A stretch of 64,000 nt of DNA from positions 1-64,000 of the forward strand of contig JFHB01000031.1 of NCBI GenBank assembly GCA_000729835.1, in the 5' to 3' direction. This document shows, piece after piece, positions 10,267 to 22,968 of this stretch; position 1 is the first letter of the stretch; the number at the start of each line of letters is the position of its first letter. This stretch comes from Atkinsonella hypoxylon (taxonomy: Eukaryota > Ascomycota > Sordariomycetes > Hypocreales > Clavicipitaceae). The notes below the pieces were generated by a model. The model did no database searches. It saw only the letters and a program-made list of their open reading frames with translations, and had not been told where the DNA came from. Made by a program: the position numbers and the translations under genes.

Positions 10267-13200
10267 ATGAGTGCAGACACAAAGTCTTCAACACCGACCC
10301 AATGTTCTGTCCCGGAAGTTGCTGAAGATTGGACGGCCTTGCCGAAAGATGATACCACTTGCTCGTGGACAACCTTGTTCTCTTTTACGAAGACAACACA
10401 TTCAGGAGTTCTCGCAGCCGCTCTAATCACAACTGCCATAGTTGCAGTTCTCAAGACGATATTCTCAGTGCTCCTGGGGCGAATATTCGACGTCATTGCT
10501 CAACTGGGCGAAAAATCGCGTGCTGGACAATCTGCTTTCACAGAAGTCTCGAAATGGTGTACGGTTCTTGTTGGTCTCGGCGCCGGCAACTGTGTAGCAA
10601 ATACCTTGTTTCTTGGCCTTTGGATTTTATTTGGGGAATTACAAGCCAGGGAGGTGAGAAGAGAAGTTAATTCAAGTCTTCTTTCCAAAGACATCCAATG
10701 GTTTAGCTGTTTTCCAGATGGCATTCAAGGGCTGCACATCAGAATTCATACGTAGGTTCAGCACTCTGACAGCATGAATGGACAAACTGTCTTGCAAGCC
10801 TCACGTAATATTCCTTTTGCTGACTTTGTTGACACAATCAGACAGACACGCGATCTCCAATTAGCGCTTTCGCAAATACCGGGCTTCGTGATTTGTGACT
10901 TTATCGCATCATTTGCATCTCTTAGCATTGCTTTCTACTATTCGTGGAAGCTGACGTTGGTACTCATGTCTACCCTTCCAGTATCCTTCATCATCCTAGC
11001 TTTTGTCACACGAAACTTAGACACCGAAGTCCTGTGCCAAAAAAAGTACTTGCAAAAGGCATCGACAACAGCTGCTGCCGCTATGAAAGGCTTGGACCTG
11101 GTTCGGGTTTATGCTGGGTTTAATCGTGAACGAACATTGTACAGTCAGGCTCTAAGACTTGCTGCTGGCCATTACTTGAGACAAGCCAGCTGTAATTCTA
11201 TACAAATGGGTTACATCGCCTTCTGGTCAATGTCTGTGTTCGTCTTAGGATTTTGGTATGGGCTCTTCTTGGTGAAACAAGGTCTCTTACCAGGACATGT
11301 CGTGACGACTTTTTATGCTGTTCTCACAGCTTTTCATGGAGTGGAATCGCTCGCGGGCAACTTGCTCACCCTGTCGAAAGGAAAGTCTGCAGCTTACTTC
11401 CTCAAAGGACTGGTTAGATCGAAGAATTCCTTGGACTCCCGAACTGACGCCAAACATGGTGGCATCTTGCTTCGAGATTGTAGCGGCCATATCCAACTGA
11501 ACGGGGTAAGAAGCTTCTTAAGATAAATTTTCCTGAGTCTGACTCACCGTATAATAGGTCAACTTCGCCTATCAGTCAAATCCCAAGGAAGATGTTCTAA
11601 GAGGAATTACCATGGACATACCACCAGGGAAACTCACATTTCTGGTAGGAGAAAGCGGTGCAGGGAAAAGCACTGTGTGTAATCTCATGGCCAGCCTACT
11701 AACTCCGGTCCAGGGCACAGTGACCCTTGATGAGTATTCTCTGGATCAACTGGCGCCCAGCTGTCTCCGCAGGCATATACTCTTAGTGCACCAGAATACC
11801 TCTATTATACGGGACTCATTCTTCAACAATGTGGCGCTTGGAAATCGCGGTTTTGCAGAGGTCTCCTTAAAAGACGTCCAACGAGCTTGTGATTTTGCAC
11901 AACTGAGTTCAACAGTTTTGAAGCTACAAAGCGGAATGGATACAATGATTGGGCCCGATGAGCATAACCTTAGCGGAGGGCAGAGACAGAGACTTGCGTT
12001 AGCGAGAGCCTGGATGCGTGATCCTGCGGTCCTCATCCTTGATGAACCCACGAGTGCTTTGGATCCGAGCACTCAAGCTGCCGTTATGAGTGCTCTCAGA
12101 GATTGGCGCAGAGAGAAGACAACTATCATTGTTACACACAACATGTCCAATATACGAGACGATGACTATGTTTTTGTTATGAAGAACGGCACGCTATCTC
12201 AGCAGGGACTAAGACGAGAATTTCGCAACATGGTGACACCGTCTTGCAATACAGATGCTGAAAGCCCATCGCATCGAGCAAGTTTAGTGCCGGTCCGAAG
12301 CTCGATATACCCGCTTTCTCGACACTCGACTTATTCTTCAGACAAGGCATCCAATCCAGAACTCCGACAAGCTACATTACGTTTATCTTCCTTCATAAAC
12401 CAGGCTAGTGAGTGTGCCACCGTTTCTGCATCTAGAACAGGGAATAAAAGGAGAAATTCAGTTGTTGGTTGGCGATTAATCGACGATCCGAAAAGAAAAT
12501 ATGAACAATTTTCGTCTTACATAGACAAATGTTTTCGGACAGCCGCGACGACTTTTTCGCTTGAGCTATCCCACAATGTCACTGAAGGAAGCCACGATGC
12601 ATCGACAAAGGTCAATCCATATGGCACAGATGATATCAAGAATCGGCCCTCCGATTCGTCTGACTCGATGCTCTCCGAAAATGACCCAATCAAGAGCAGA
12701 ATATGTAATAACTATTGGAATACCAATAATACTGATGATTCTTCCCATTCAGGCTCGCAATCTTTCGAGTCAATTCGAGACATTCTCTCCACCCTGTGGC
12801 CATCACTAGACTCCACACATCGAGCCCTCTTTGTTCTTGCCAATATCCTATGCCTAATAACTGCCCTTTCCACTCCTGCATTCTCCTATTGCCTGGCTCA
12901 GTTGCTCCGAGCCATGTGGTCCAAGGCCGACAAGGTCGAGGAGGGCCTCACGTGGGCGTTGAGCCTCCTCGGGATTGCTCTGACTGATGGTATCTGCACT
13001 GGTGCAGGGCATTTCTTATTTGAGAAAGTCAGTCAATATTGGATTGATACTCTGCGGCAAGACATCTTTCCAAAAGTTATGGAACAACCGAGATCGTGGT
13101 TTCAATCAACGCATAATACTCCGGGGAAGATCAGCCAGTGTCTTGATAGAAACGCTCAGGACATGCGAACATTGGTTGGCAAATTCCTGCCAACTGCGGT

Positions 13201-14590
13201 TGTAGTCGCCGCAATCATGTCCGTATCTGTGATATGGGCAATGGCTATCTGTTGGAAGCTTGTATTAGTTGCGCTGTCTCCTATACCCCTATATGCTCTG
13301 GCTATCAACATATACATCAAAGTCAGTTCGAAATGGGAGCAGAAGTGCAATGACAGTGCTACAAACTCAAGTGCCATATTCGAAGAGGTGCTCGTCAACT
13401 TTTCATTCATTAAAGTTTTCGCATTGGGCTCATACTTCGATGAGAAGCAAGCCGTTGCGGCGGACAATGCATGGCGAACCGGGCTTAAAAAAGCAATGTT
13501 AACGACCCCTCTGTTCGGCGTCTACCAGTCCATCACATTACTTCTCACTGCACTAGTGTTCTATTACGGAACTTCGTTGGTAACGCAAGAAGATATGGGT
13601 CGCAAAGGTGTCGATAGTATTCTCCAGGTCATCAATCTCTTGCTATTCAGCATAGGGACCTCCTTTGAGCTTCTCAACGGACTCCCCCAGCTTACTGCTG
13701 CAAGGACAGCTGCGACTGAACTTATTCAATACACCAATTTGTCGAGAGCTTGTGAAGCGAGCGGGAATTCATCGAGACAACCAGATTCCCTTTTCCCAAT
13801 TCGAATGCGAAACGTCAGCTTTACTCCCGTACAAAGCTCAACCAGTGTGTTACGTGGAATTTCTCATGTGATTCATCCTGGTTCCTGTACAGCGATCGTT
13901 GGTTCATCTGGTAGTGGCAAGTCAACACTGTTGTCACTCCTCCTCGGCTTGATAACCCCCGACGCCATGTGCAATGGGTATCGACAAGAACTGATATCCA
14001 CACTTTGTTTTGCAGGTGTTTCCTACTCGAATCTTAACATGCAAAACTTCCGATCAATGGTGGCATATATACCTCAGCAACCATTTTTATTTCCAGCCAC
14101 CATTCGGGACAATATAGGCTACGGCGTCCCGTCAACATGTCCAAAAGTCAGAGAAGATGCGATCAGAGAAGCAGCAAAAACTTCATGTATTCACGCATTC
14201 ATCAGTTCTCTTCCAGATGGCTATGATACAGTTGTTGGAGACGGAGGGCAAACATTATCGTGCGGGCAAGCTCAACTTGTGAATATAGCCCGTGCGCTGG
14301 CAAGACAACCTCGACTTCTCATCTTGGATGAACCAACAAGTGCGCTGGATCCTGGAAGTGCGTCAGATATTCGTACTGTCATCCAGTCATTGATACAGTC
14401 ACCATTCCGGAAACAGGACGGCATGGCACTCGTAGTTGCGACTCACAGTGTTGAAATGATGCGGATAGCTACAGAAGTGGTGGTTCTAGACAAGGGCCGC
14501 AAAGTCGAGCAAGGGTCATTTCCCCATCTCGTGAGAAGCGGAGGAAAACTCTCAAATCTCATCAGTCAGGGTAAAATGATATCTTCCTGA
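10267..14590 (+). CDS. STE6: STE6-type ABC exporter (a-factor-like pheromone), three exons
   Basis: This is a full-size ABCB transporter with the order TMD1-NBD1-TMD2-NBD2. It matches the filamentous-fungal STE6 group, which exports the farnesylated lipopeptide pheromone. Exons are 10267-10751, 10842-11505 and 11558-14590. The joins restore RIHTQTRDLQLALSQ and HIQLNGVNFAYQSN; the total is 1,393 residues. Family-like text includes LLGRIFDVIA, GLGAGNCVANTLFLG and NSIQMGYIAFWSM. NBD1 has Walker A GESGAGKST (residues 414-422), Q-loop VHQN, signature LSGGQ (521-525), Walker B LILDEPTSALD and H-loop VTHN. NBD2 has GSSGSGKST, IPQQPFLF, LILDEPTSALD and THS, but its signature reads LSCGQ instead of LSGGQ. 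A polar linker of about 180 residues joins the halves. No pheromone precursor was recognised nearby. Confidence 0.85.
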
Positions 14591-14865
14591 CAGCGTTACA
14601 ACACTCCACAACACTATACAGTGGCTTCTTCGATTCACTCAAACTCGTGGAGTTAATAGTGCTTAATTTTAAATTATGATGAATAGGAATATGTATACGG
14701 CAAATCAAAAATCTTCATCTTCGAAACATGAGCCTTATGACGTCGTGACAAATGTCGAGAGATTCAAATACTGCACTCCCTGTATATGCTTTTCTGTTGT
14801 CATACAAAAAATGACCAGCATATATCTAATCAATATGCAAACTTTCCCGTCTAGTTGCGGTCTTT

Positions 14866-17800
14866 TCACCTGCGCTTAGATCTCAGAAAGCTTTCCCATG
14901 TTATATCACGCCTCTGAGATGCAGTGACTGCTCTCGGACATGTGGGTTCTACCCAAACATGCCTTGCTAGGTGTCTCCGCCGCCGCCGTGGTTGTTTCTC
15001 GTCGAGATGCTTAGCCATATATTTCATTAGATTCCTATCTTGACTCGGTGGTACTTCTGGATTGGTTCTTGTATAGAGGACAGGGTCATCAGGTAATGTC
15101 TGAGGGTGTATATCCAATTTTTGTCTGCCAGTATTGCGGCCCAAGCGAGCGGCTTCGATCAGCGCGTAAAGATCAACGTCTTCTTCACCGCTACTGCTAC
15201 TTCCTTCCGTCAATGCCTCCGATATTTGTCTCCGGTGAGTAGAGCCCTCGCTCTGAGTGGAACGACTTGCTCGTCGCTTAAAAGTCTTAGCAGCGACACT
15301 GCTGGTACTACCGACATTGGAGCCGATGTTAATCTCTTCTGCGTCTCCAGCGGCTTCTTCTCTACTACGAATATGTAAAATAAAGAGGCAGGAGCACCAA
15401 TTTCTGATTGGTAGCGTAAGCCAGCGCAAAACGTGTCCCACCTGTTGGAAGAATGAAGCAACATATCGATCAGGAACTTGTCGAATCAAGGCGCCAAGAG
15501 GAATTGTCAAAATCCCAAATAGCATGCTCCATCCCCATTGCGCCCCTGTTAAAGGAACAGTATCAAAAGCTTCACCTCCTTTGAATATAATGATGAATTG
15601 GCCAAGTAGGGTGAGGACTTGAACACCGATAAACCAAGGGTTTTTCAAGACTCCTTGGTACCAAATATCGAGCTTGTTATCAACCCGGCGGCAATTGTGC
15701 TGATTGAAGAATTGCATCCAGACATAGATATTAAACACAAGGGTCTGTAGCTTCTCGATCTCGGTTGGCGTACGAGGGTCGAAAATATCCCAACCAGCAT
15801 AGTGTACAACGAAGATGACTGCCAGCTGATATAAAGCTTGCCCTAGTATCATCTTCCACATTGTGATGGAGATGATTGGAGCATTGCGTGGTTCTGGTTT
15901 CCTCTTCAGGAAGTCGGGCGATGGAAGATCCGTGGCAAGTCCAAGAGATGCGAAGATATCCATGATCAGATTGATCCACAGCAGCTGTACGACTGTGAAA
16001 ATGGAGTCACCCACGAGTTCAGAGATGATCGTGAGTATACCGGCTGTAATGTTTATAGTAAATTGAAACTAGTAGCATAATCTCAGTCAGTGGCCGCGTT
16101 CGACTAAAGATGTAAGCTGGACCCCAGCATTGAAGTATACTTACTTGACAGAACTTTTTCACGGCATCATTGATCGTACGACCCCAGCTTAATGACTTGA
16201 CGATGGAGGCAAAGTTATCATCTAATAGAATAATAGAGGCCGCTTCCTTTGCAACTTCCGTGCCTTGAATGCCCATGGCAAAGCCAACATCTGCTGCTTT
16301 GAGAGCAAGGGCGTCATTCGTGCCATCTCCTGTCACAGCTACTGTCTCGTTCATAAGTCTCAGATGACTGACTAGGAGGAGTTTATCCTCAGGGCTCGAC
16401 CTGGCCAAAACTTGAAGACGGGGAATCACAGCGTCCAGCTGCTCCGATGTCAGTTTGCGAAATGTTGGCCCGTCCATGGCGATGCCACCGCCAGAGTAAA
16501 TGCCACACTCGCTGGCGACAGCCTTAGCTGTAAGGAAATTGTCACCTGTGACCATCCGAACAAAGACTCCAGCCTCCTGGCATTTTCTAACTGACTTGAT
16601 GACTTCGAGACGAAGGGGATCTCGTATTCCAAAGAAGCCGATAAGAATTAGGCCTGATGCAAGCCACTCAAGATTGATGGAAGCTGGATCATCATCGAGG
16701 TTTTCGAAGAGCTCTGATTCGTCAAAGTCTTTGTATGCAATAGCAACAGGACGAAGCATCTTGTTTGCATATTTCTGAATTGTGTCCCGGAGAGTATCTC
16801 TGTCATTCTCCAAGAGACGAGCAGTCGTGAGTTGGTACGTGTGATCTTCCACAACGTAAGCGCAATATTCAAAAACAACTTCAGCAGCTCCCTTAATGAG
16901 GAGCCTGTATCTTCCGCCAGGAAGTCTGATAAGCACAGCCATCCATTTTCGCGAAGATTCAAATGGAAGCATGGCGATGACAGGCGTGTTGGCTCTTTCA
17001 ATTCCCAAACGTCCCATGCCAAGATGGTCCCGGCTGAATTTCAGCAATGCTGTTTCAGTGCTAGAGCCGAAATAATCAGAGGTTTCGCAGTCGTCCCTCT
17101 CGAATGCAGTGGAGTTCAGTGCAATACTATCTTTGATGAGATCTTTAACCTCATGCGACATAGCTGCAACCAGCTGAAATGAGCTATCGGGTCTCGCAGG
17201 CGGCGAGTTTGACATTGGCTGACCATCTTCGGGAGCAGGTAAATCCATGTCATAGAAGGCGCCATCGAGAGCGATGCGACCAGCGACAACAGTCATTTTG
17301 TTCTGGGTGAGAGTCCCTGTCTTATCGGAACAAATACAAGTTGCATTTCCCATAACCTCACAAGAGCGGATGAGCCGGACCAGGTTATTGTCCCGAAGCA
17401 TTCGTGTCGTGGCGAAAGCAAGGGCAACGGTGACGTTCAGCGCTAAACCTTCTGGGACTGTGATTATGACCACAGTGATGGACAGGATGAGAATATGAAA
17501 AAAAGCCTCGGCTTTATCAGATGGCCCTTTTTTGGACATCGACTTCAGACGCAATAAGAATCGAATGAATAGTATCACAAAGAAAATGGTGCCGGCAATA
17601 GCGCCGAACACGATCAACTGTTTGCCGAGCCGGCCCAACTTGGCTTGGAGAGGCGTCTCCTCAACATCTTCTCGCAAAGACATGAGCGTACGACCGTATG
17701 TAGAATTGGCACCCACTGAAAGAACGAGATACCTCCCAACACCTCGAGATACGGTGGTGCCGCTCAAGATGAAGGGATCTGCTAAAACGGCGTGGGAAAC

Positions 17801-18709
17801 ATCATGATCTCCTAGTACGGTCTTCTGGACCAAGCCAGACTCGCCAGAAATTGATGATTCGTTGACGTGAAGACCAGAAGCCTTTATCAGAACGCCATCT
17901 ACAGCAACAACCTCCCCTGCCTCGACGTGCATGACATCGCCAACCAAAACTTCGGTGATATCGACCTGCTGAGCCCTGCCAGACCTGAACACAGTGACTT
18001 CGCGGTGCTTCTTCCGCTCATTCAGTTTCTCAAATTTATGGTTTTTTTGCCAATCATTTGCAGCACTTGCCAAGACTATTATTACAATCGCAACGACAAC
18101 CGTGACGCCGTCTACCCACTCAATGTTCGAAGCTCCCTCTTCTGCTATTACGGATTGATAAATCCCAATAGCCAGGGATATGCAGGCCGAAATGGTAAGT
18201 AGTATAAGCAACTTGTCGTTAAATGCGATCCACATAAGCTTGAAAAGGGACTTTTGTCTCCGGCGAGGTAGGCGATTAGCTCCAAATATCCGTTTTCGAT
18301 CCGCGAACTGAGCGACGGAACTGTCTCCGAGGCGGAGAGCATGGTGCAATTGGTTTGTCGATATCGGAGGAATGCTCTGCAGGACGGCTGGGCGCGATTC
18401 ACGACCAGAAGCTACAGCCTCGTCAAAGGAGACTGTGCCGTCCAGATTGGTCTCATCGGCGCTGAGACCTGAGACGATGTTAGTCCGTAGACCAGCTGCA
18501 AGACCACCAAGACCGCCAAAAAAATCAAGGGCTTCGAGACTGCGCAAGGTTAGAAGTTTATGGAGCTGTGACGGCGTGAAAGCGAAGTTGTTGGACGGTA
18601 TGGGAGATTCTTCGCGCAGTTCCTCTGCCAGAGGTCTGGCGTCCTGACGTTCGGTTGGGCCATGATTGTCACGGCGGCACTGGGCTGGTGCAACGGTGGT
18701 TGGCTCCAT
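14866..18709 (-). CDS. PMC1: PMC1-type P-type Ca2+ ATPase, two exons
   Basis: This pumps Ca2+ into the vacuole (or out of the cell) and keeps cytosolic calcium low. Exons on the minus strand are 18709-16145 and 16068-14866, with intron 16144-16069. The join gives AVKKFCQFQFTINITAGI, the family's usual M5 entry; the product is 1,255 residues. The phosphorylation site DKTGTLT has its Asp at about 462, and the hinge TGDGTNDA is near 793-800. PEGLALNV in M4 carries the calcium-site Glu. Other P2B landmarks are TGDNFLTAKAVA and VQLLWINLIMDIFASLGLATD. The tail of about 170 residues is Ser/Arg-rich and ends in arginine clusters. It could be regulatory, but I see no clear calmodulin site. The gene converges with STE6, leaving 275 bp between the two stops. 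Confidence 0.92.
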
Positions 18710-21187
18710 AAAGTCACGGCCAAACGGGTGAACCTGTTAGATATCTCGAGGTACTCGAGTGCTGGGCTGTCTCGAGACTTCACGGCGCAACAATGCTCTG
18801 GCAGAGCATATCAAGATGAGTAAGTACGTCACGATTGCGGCCGAAAGAAAAAATATAGGCCGTTTGGCGACCGTAGAGATAAGCCAGATTGAGAAACGGA
18901 AGACCTGCATGAACTTCCGCAGTCATGTGGGAAGGCCTATTAACAGGAGAGGGACTTTCGACATCTGCTTGTTGGAAATCCATTGAAAGAGAGATTGATG
19001 AAAGGGATTCAACGAACCAAACCAAACAGAGCGGTGGTGGATGGGTTTAGCGCAGAAAGTGTGGGAAATCCCGGCCTAGCGTAGGGTGCCAAGGCTGAGG
19101 CGTTTATTAGAGGGTGGCCCACAGGTCACTTGGACGGCGGACAATCGATGTCCAGCCAGAGACGGATCGTGCAGTACGAAGCAATAAAACAAGAAAGATT
19201 TCATTCAAAAGGATTCCTGAGCCGTGAACTAATATATAAATGAGGAGGGGGGAGTTTTGGTTAATGATAGATGATTAAATCATTATAATTTACATATCAT
19301 CGAACTCAGAGAGCTGGAACCCTCGATTACCAGCAGCCATCTCAAACTGTTGATGATTTCGTAAACGCTCTCTAGTTACCTATCATGCCTCACAGAGTGC
19401 ATTCGCGCCAAGACATTTCGTTGGTCTCTCGTCAAGGGAAGATTACTTGCTAAGGTTGTGCAAAGCAAGGACAGCCCGTAGTGCCTAGGTAGGTAGCTCT
19501 AGAGCCGTCGCTTGTTCCCGGTAGGCCTGGGTCGTCTTGTATTTTTTTTATTTTCAGCCTGGCAAGCGAGTTCCATCCAAACTCCGAACCAGAAGACCTT
19601 TGTGTAATCCACGTACAGTACGGAGTACCTAGCACATATTTCAGATCCTAGGTTTGGGTGCAGTTATCACGCTTGTCGGGCTGCGACATTTTCCTAAAGG
19701 CCCGCGTCATTAGCGAGCATCTCCCTGCTTGCGAATCTTGATTTCGCTGCAATGAACGGCTTGGCACAGTCATTAGCGAGCAGATACCCATCGCCAGATT
19801 GGCTTTAGCGAAGAGGTCTTGTGGAGTTGTGGAGTCGTGCGGAGTCGGCCACACCGGAACAGTGGATAGGCTCGACGGGCTACTCGTCGACTCGTCTGCA
19901 CCTGTATTGGCAAAAAATAATTTAACAGCGAACTCTAAACGCCGCGTCCAACCAGAAGCCCAGTTGTCCCTTGGGAATGGAGCAACTACTAAATTAGACC
20001 ACTACGGAAGTATCAGATGATGCCAGGCACGAATTGAGGCAAGAGCGATCACTCAGGGACAGGGAGGTGCCGCAGAGATGACAGGGATTGATAGCTATAT
20101 TGGTCGTCGCTTTTTTCTTATGCTGCACTTGATGCTGAATATTATGCCTACTAAACCTGCTCACGTCTGCGGGTTGCAATTTACTTGCTCATAAATTCAA
20201 TTGATAATAGCCCCCGTGCCACTTTCGAACCCCATGTCTTTGCTAAGATTTGGACTCCCCCCTTGGGTATCGGGGCGACACTGGACCAGGCATCGTGTCA
20301 GGCTTCACCAGGGGGATTATAATATGTACACCCCACAAGGCCCGACTTCACCGTGTCTCTCGTCTCTAACTATGCTTCAATTCCTTTGGCCCACAGATAT
20401 AAGACGGAACATTTCGGCGCTTTTTGGCGAATTGAGCCTGACTTATCGAATAACTGATAGTCAGTATGCCCCGTAGGAGTGATAACAAAGCGTTACCCTA
20501 GGTCTGCATTTGTTTGCCAGATTCAACAAGTGACCAACCCATATCACGCTGGTATCGAGCTGGCTCTTTGTTGGGAAGCGCCGAGTTCTCAGGGTTTGGT
20601 GTGCCATGGCCGATATCAACATGATACTCGTTAGTACCACAAACCAATACGATAGTGTTGCCCAACGACCCCCGATAACTCCTCAAGCGAATACCAACAC
20701 AAAAAAATAACATTCAAAAATAACAAAACAAACCCATTTCTCCGTGGGCACAATACAACCTTTTGGCTTCTACACCTATGCAGAAATCGCATCTTCTCCT
20801 TGCTTCGACTCGGCGTGCTGTTCGCAAGAGACATTTGCCTATGTTTGCCCCGTTGGTCGGTCTGCGCCCGAGATCAATTGTATGTCATGCATCCGAGTCG
20901 AACAATTTCATGTCCGTCAGTTGCTATGTTCTGAGTTTCAGAGATACAGCCACAAGCACGAAGGAGGAGCATCGCTTGACGGTGCCATGGTCTCGGATCC
21001 TGTGCAACAGATCCATGCTTTTGACATCTAGTATTGCTTGGTGTCTCACCGACCAAATTCTCTAGAATAAGTAGCCGCCTTTCGTACTCTAGACGATAAA
21101 ATGACAAGCCCAGCGCCCAAATTTTATATGTATCGAGAGGGGGATCCTACTCGTGGTATTGCCTTCGTCTAGTTCCAAGGCGAAAGA
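18710..21187. other. Gene-free 2.5-kb intergenic region
   Basis: It separates the divergent starts of the Ca2+ ATPase and the purine-nucleoside-permease-family gene. I found no protein-like frames. The palindromic motif CCTAGGTAGGTAG occurs at 19484-19496, and GTACGGAGTACCTAG at 19618-19632. Both are of the kind scattered through other intergenic stretches of this window. Confidence 0.45.
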
Positions 21188-22593
21188 ATGTTGAGGCGAA
21201 AGCTCTCTTTGGTCGCCTTCCTGGCGCCTGGCTACTCTTGGTTCACCGGCTCGCGTGGTAATATAGGAGATGTGATAACGCCACAAGTTGTGATAATATC
21301 AATGGTGTGTTTCGCTTACCTCGTCCCTTAAGGAGACGTTACTAACATATACAATTTACTTTGATATCAGTGGCGTCCAGAAGCGGAAATATGGCACAAT
21401 AGATTTCACGAATCAATGCTTGGAAATCTGACAGCAATTTCAACGGCTGTGCCTGGGCTTTCAATGCTCTTCCCACGCGTCTACTGCACAGCAACCAAGA
21501 CGGTATGTCAGCTTACTCTTGGGGAGGGAGAGATCAATTCTGCAGCGTCAATGATGGCGTTCATACTATCGGGAAACTTTGATCTTCGCAAAACGTACTT
21601 TCTTTTTGCGGGGATTGCTGGTGTAAACCCGCATTATGCTACAATTGGAAGCGTTGCGCTGGCTCGATATGCTGTTCAGGTTGCTCTCCAATATGAAATC
21701 GATCCTCGGTCCCTCCCACAAGATTGGCCAACGGGTTATATTTCTTATGGACGTGACTACCCACTACAGTATCCTGCTATCACATATGGCACAGAAGTCT
21801 TCGAGTTAAATGAAGAGCTCAGGGATGCAGCGTACGTTCTTGCATCCAAAGCCAATCTTACCGACCAGAGCAGTCCTCGGGAGTACCGCTCAAAATATTC
21901 TGGGGTAGCATATCAGAACACAATAGCATCAAAGGCTCCCAGTGTTGTGAAATGCGATATCGCTACTAGTGACGTCTACTACTCCGGTACAAGGCTCGCC
22001 ATTGCCTTCGAGAACACAACCAAGTTATGGACTAATGGAACAGGATCGTATTGCATGAGTGCCCAGGAAGAGAATGCGACCTTGGAAGTCATGATCAGGG
22101 GTGCTATTGAGGGCTTGGTTGACTTTGCAAGGTTAATTATACTCAGAGCCGGTGTGTGCCCCCCCTCCCTGCGAGCGAAGATCATTGAGCCTCTACAACT
22201 CCTTCTCATCCGTTTCGTTTCATATATTCTTGTCACTGACATGCACCTGTCTCAGGCTCAAACTTTGATCGACCACCGCCTCACCTGTCAGACTGGGAGC
22301 ACCTTACAAGGGCTGATCAGAATGCTTTTCTCATTGCAATCGACAACATTTATAATGCAGGAATTGAAATCGTTAAGGGCATTGTTACAAAATGGATCTG
22401 CACGTATAACCAGGGAATTAAGCCCAAAAATTACTTGGGTGATATATTCGGCAGCCTTGGAGGTGACCCGGATTTCGGATTTGGGAGTTTGACTGATGGG
22501 AAGAAGATCGAAGCTGGCGGTCTAGATGCCGGTTTGGCTGCCATTGAAATGAACCGAAGGGCACGATTTGGACCAAGAGCGTTACTGAAGTGA
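21188..22593 (+). CDS. Secreted purine nucleoside permease (NUP) family protein, three exons
   Basis: Exons are 21188-21304, 21371-22151 and 22256-22593. The joins restore TPQVVIISM|WRPEAEIWHN and LILRAG-SNFDRPPP, for 411 residues. A signal-peptide-like start, MLRRKLSLVAFLAPGYSW, precedes ITPQVVIISM. The family (Pfam NUP, related to nucleoside phosphorylases) is marked by LTLGEGEINSAASM, FLFAGIAGVNP, GTEVFELNEELRDAA, CDIATSDVYYSG and FGSLGGDPDFG. It was named from Candida albicans nucleoside transport, but members lack membrane spans and look like secreted or periplasmic nucleoside-binding or nucleoside-cleaving enzymes. A role in scavenging extracellular nucleosides is the best inference. 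Without the second splice the protein would end in an unrelated sequence at 22492, so the spliced model is preferred. Confidence 0.85.
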
Positions 22594-22968
22594 ATCAAGA
22601 AAGAAGTCTACGCATGTTTCGGGTTTTGGTTGCACGGGGCAGCGTCCGCAGGTTTAAGTTACTGATTCTGAGTCTTGATGTACTGCCTAAGAAAGACACC
22701 TATCGTATAATTGCAGCAGCTTGCTTGGCATGACCAGCAATAATGACATTGGTTGAATCCTTCTTGGGGTGAGAACTTATTCCCCTACTAGCAGCGGTCT
22801 AGCATGCTCGACGGGTTGAGAGTATGCAGGAACACTTTTGCAGCATGTCGACATGATCATCTCACAGGACAAAGCGGGCATGCCGGAATTTTGGAATGAT
22901 TGAGATACAGTGGCAGTTGTAGTTTCTCGATATCTACGCCACGCCGCTTGCTCGGATAGTTTTGGCCA
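22594..22968. other. Convergent intergenic region
   Basis: The 3' ends of the NUP-family gene and IKS1 face each other here. Nothing else is seen. Confidence 0.45.

Noticed and set aside
20744..21065. Plus-strand frames of about 100 codons with many cysteines
   Set aside because: Overlapping frames are equally long and neither shows a domain; the NUP-family gene clearly starts later, at 21188.
22152..22492. Unspliced C-terminus of the NUP-family protein
   Set aside because: The spliced frame restores family sequence to 22593, whereas the unspliced tail is unrelated.
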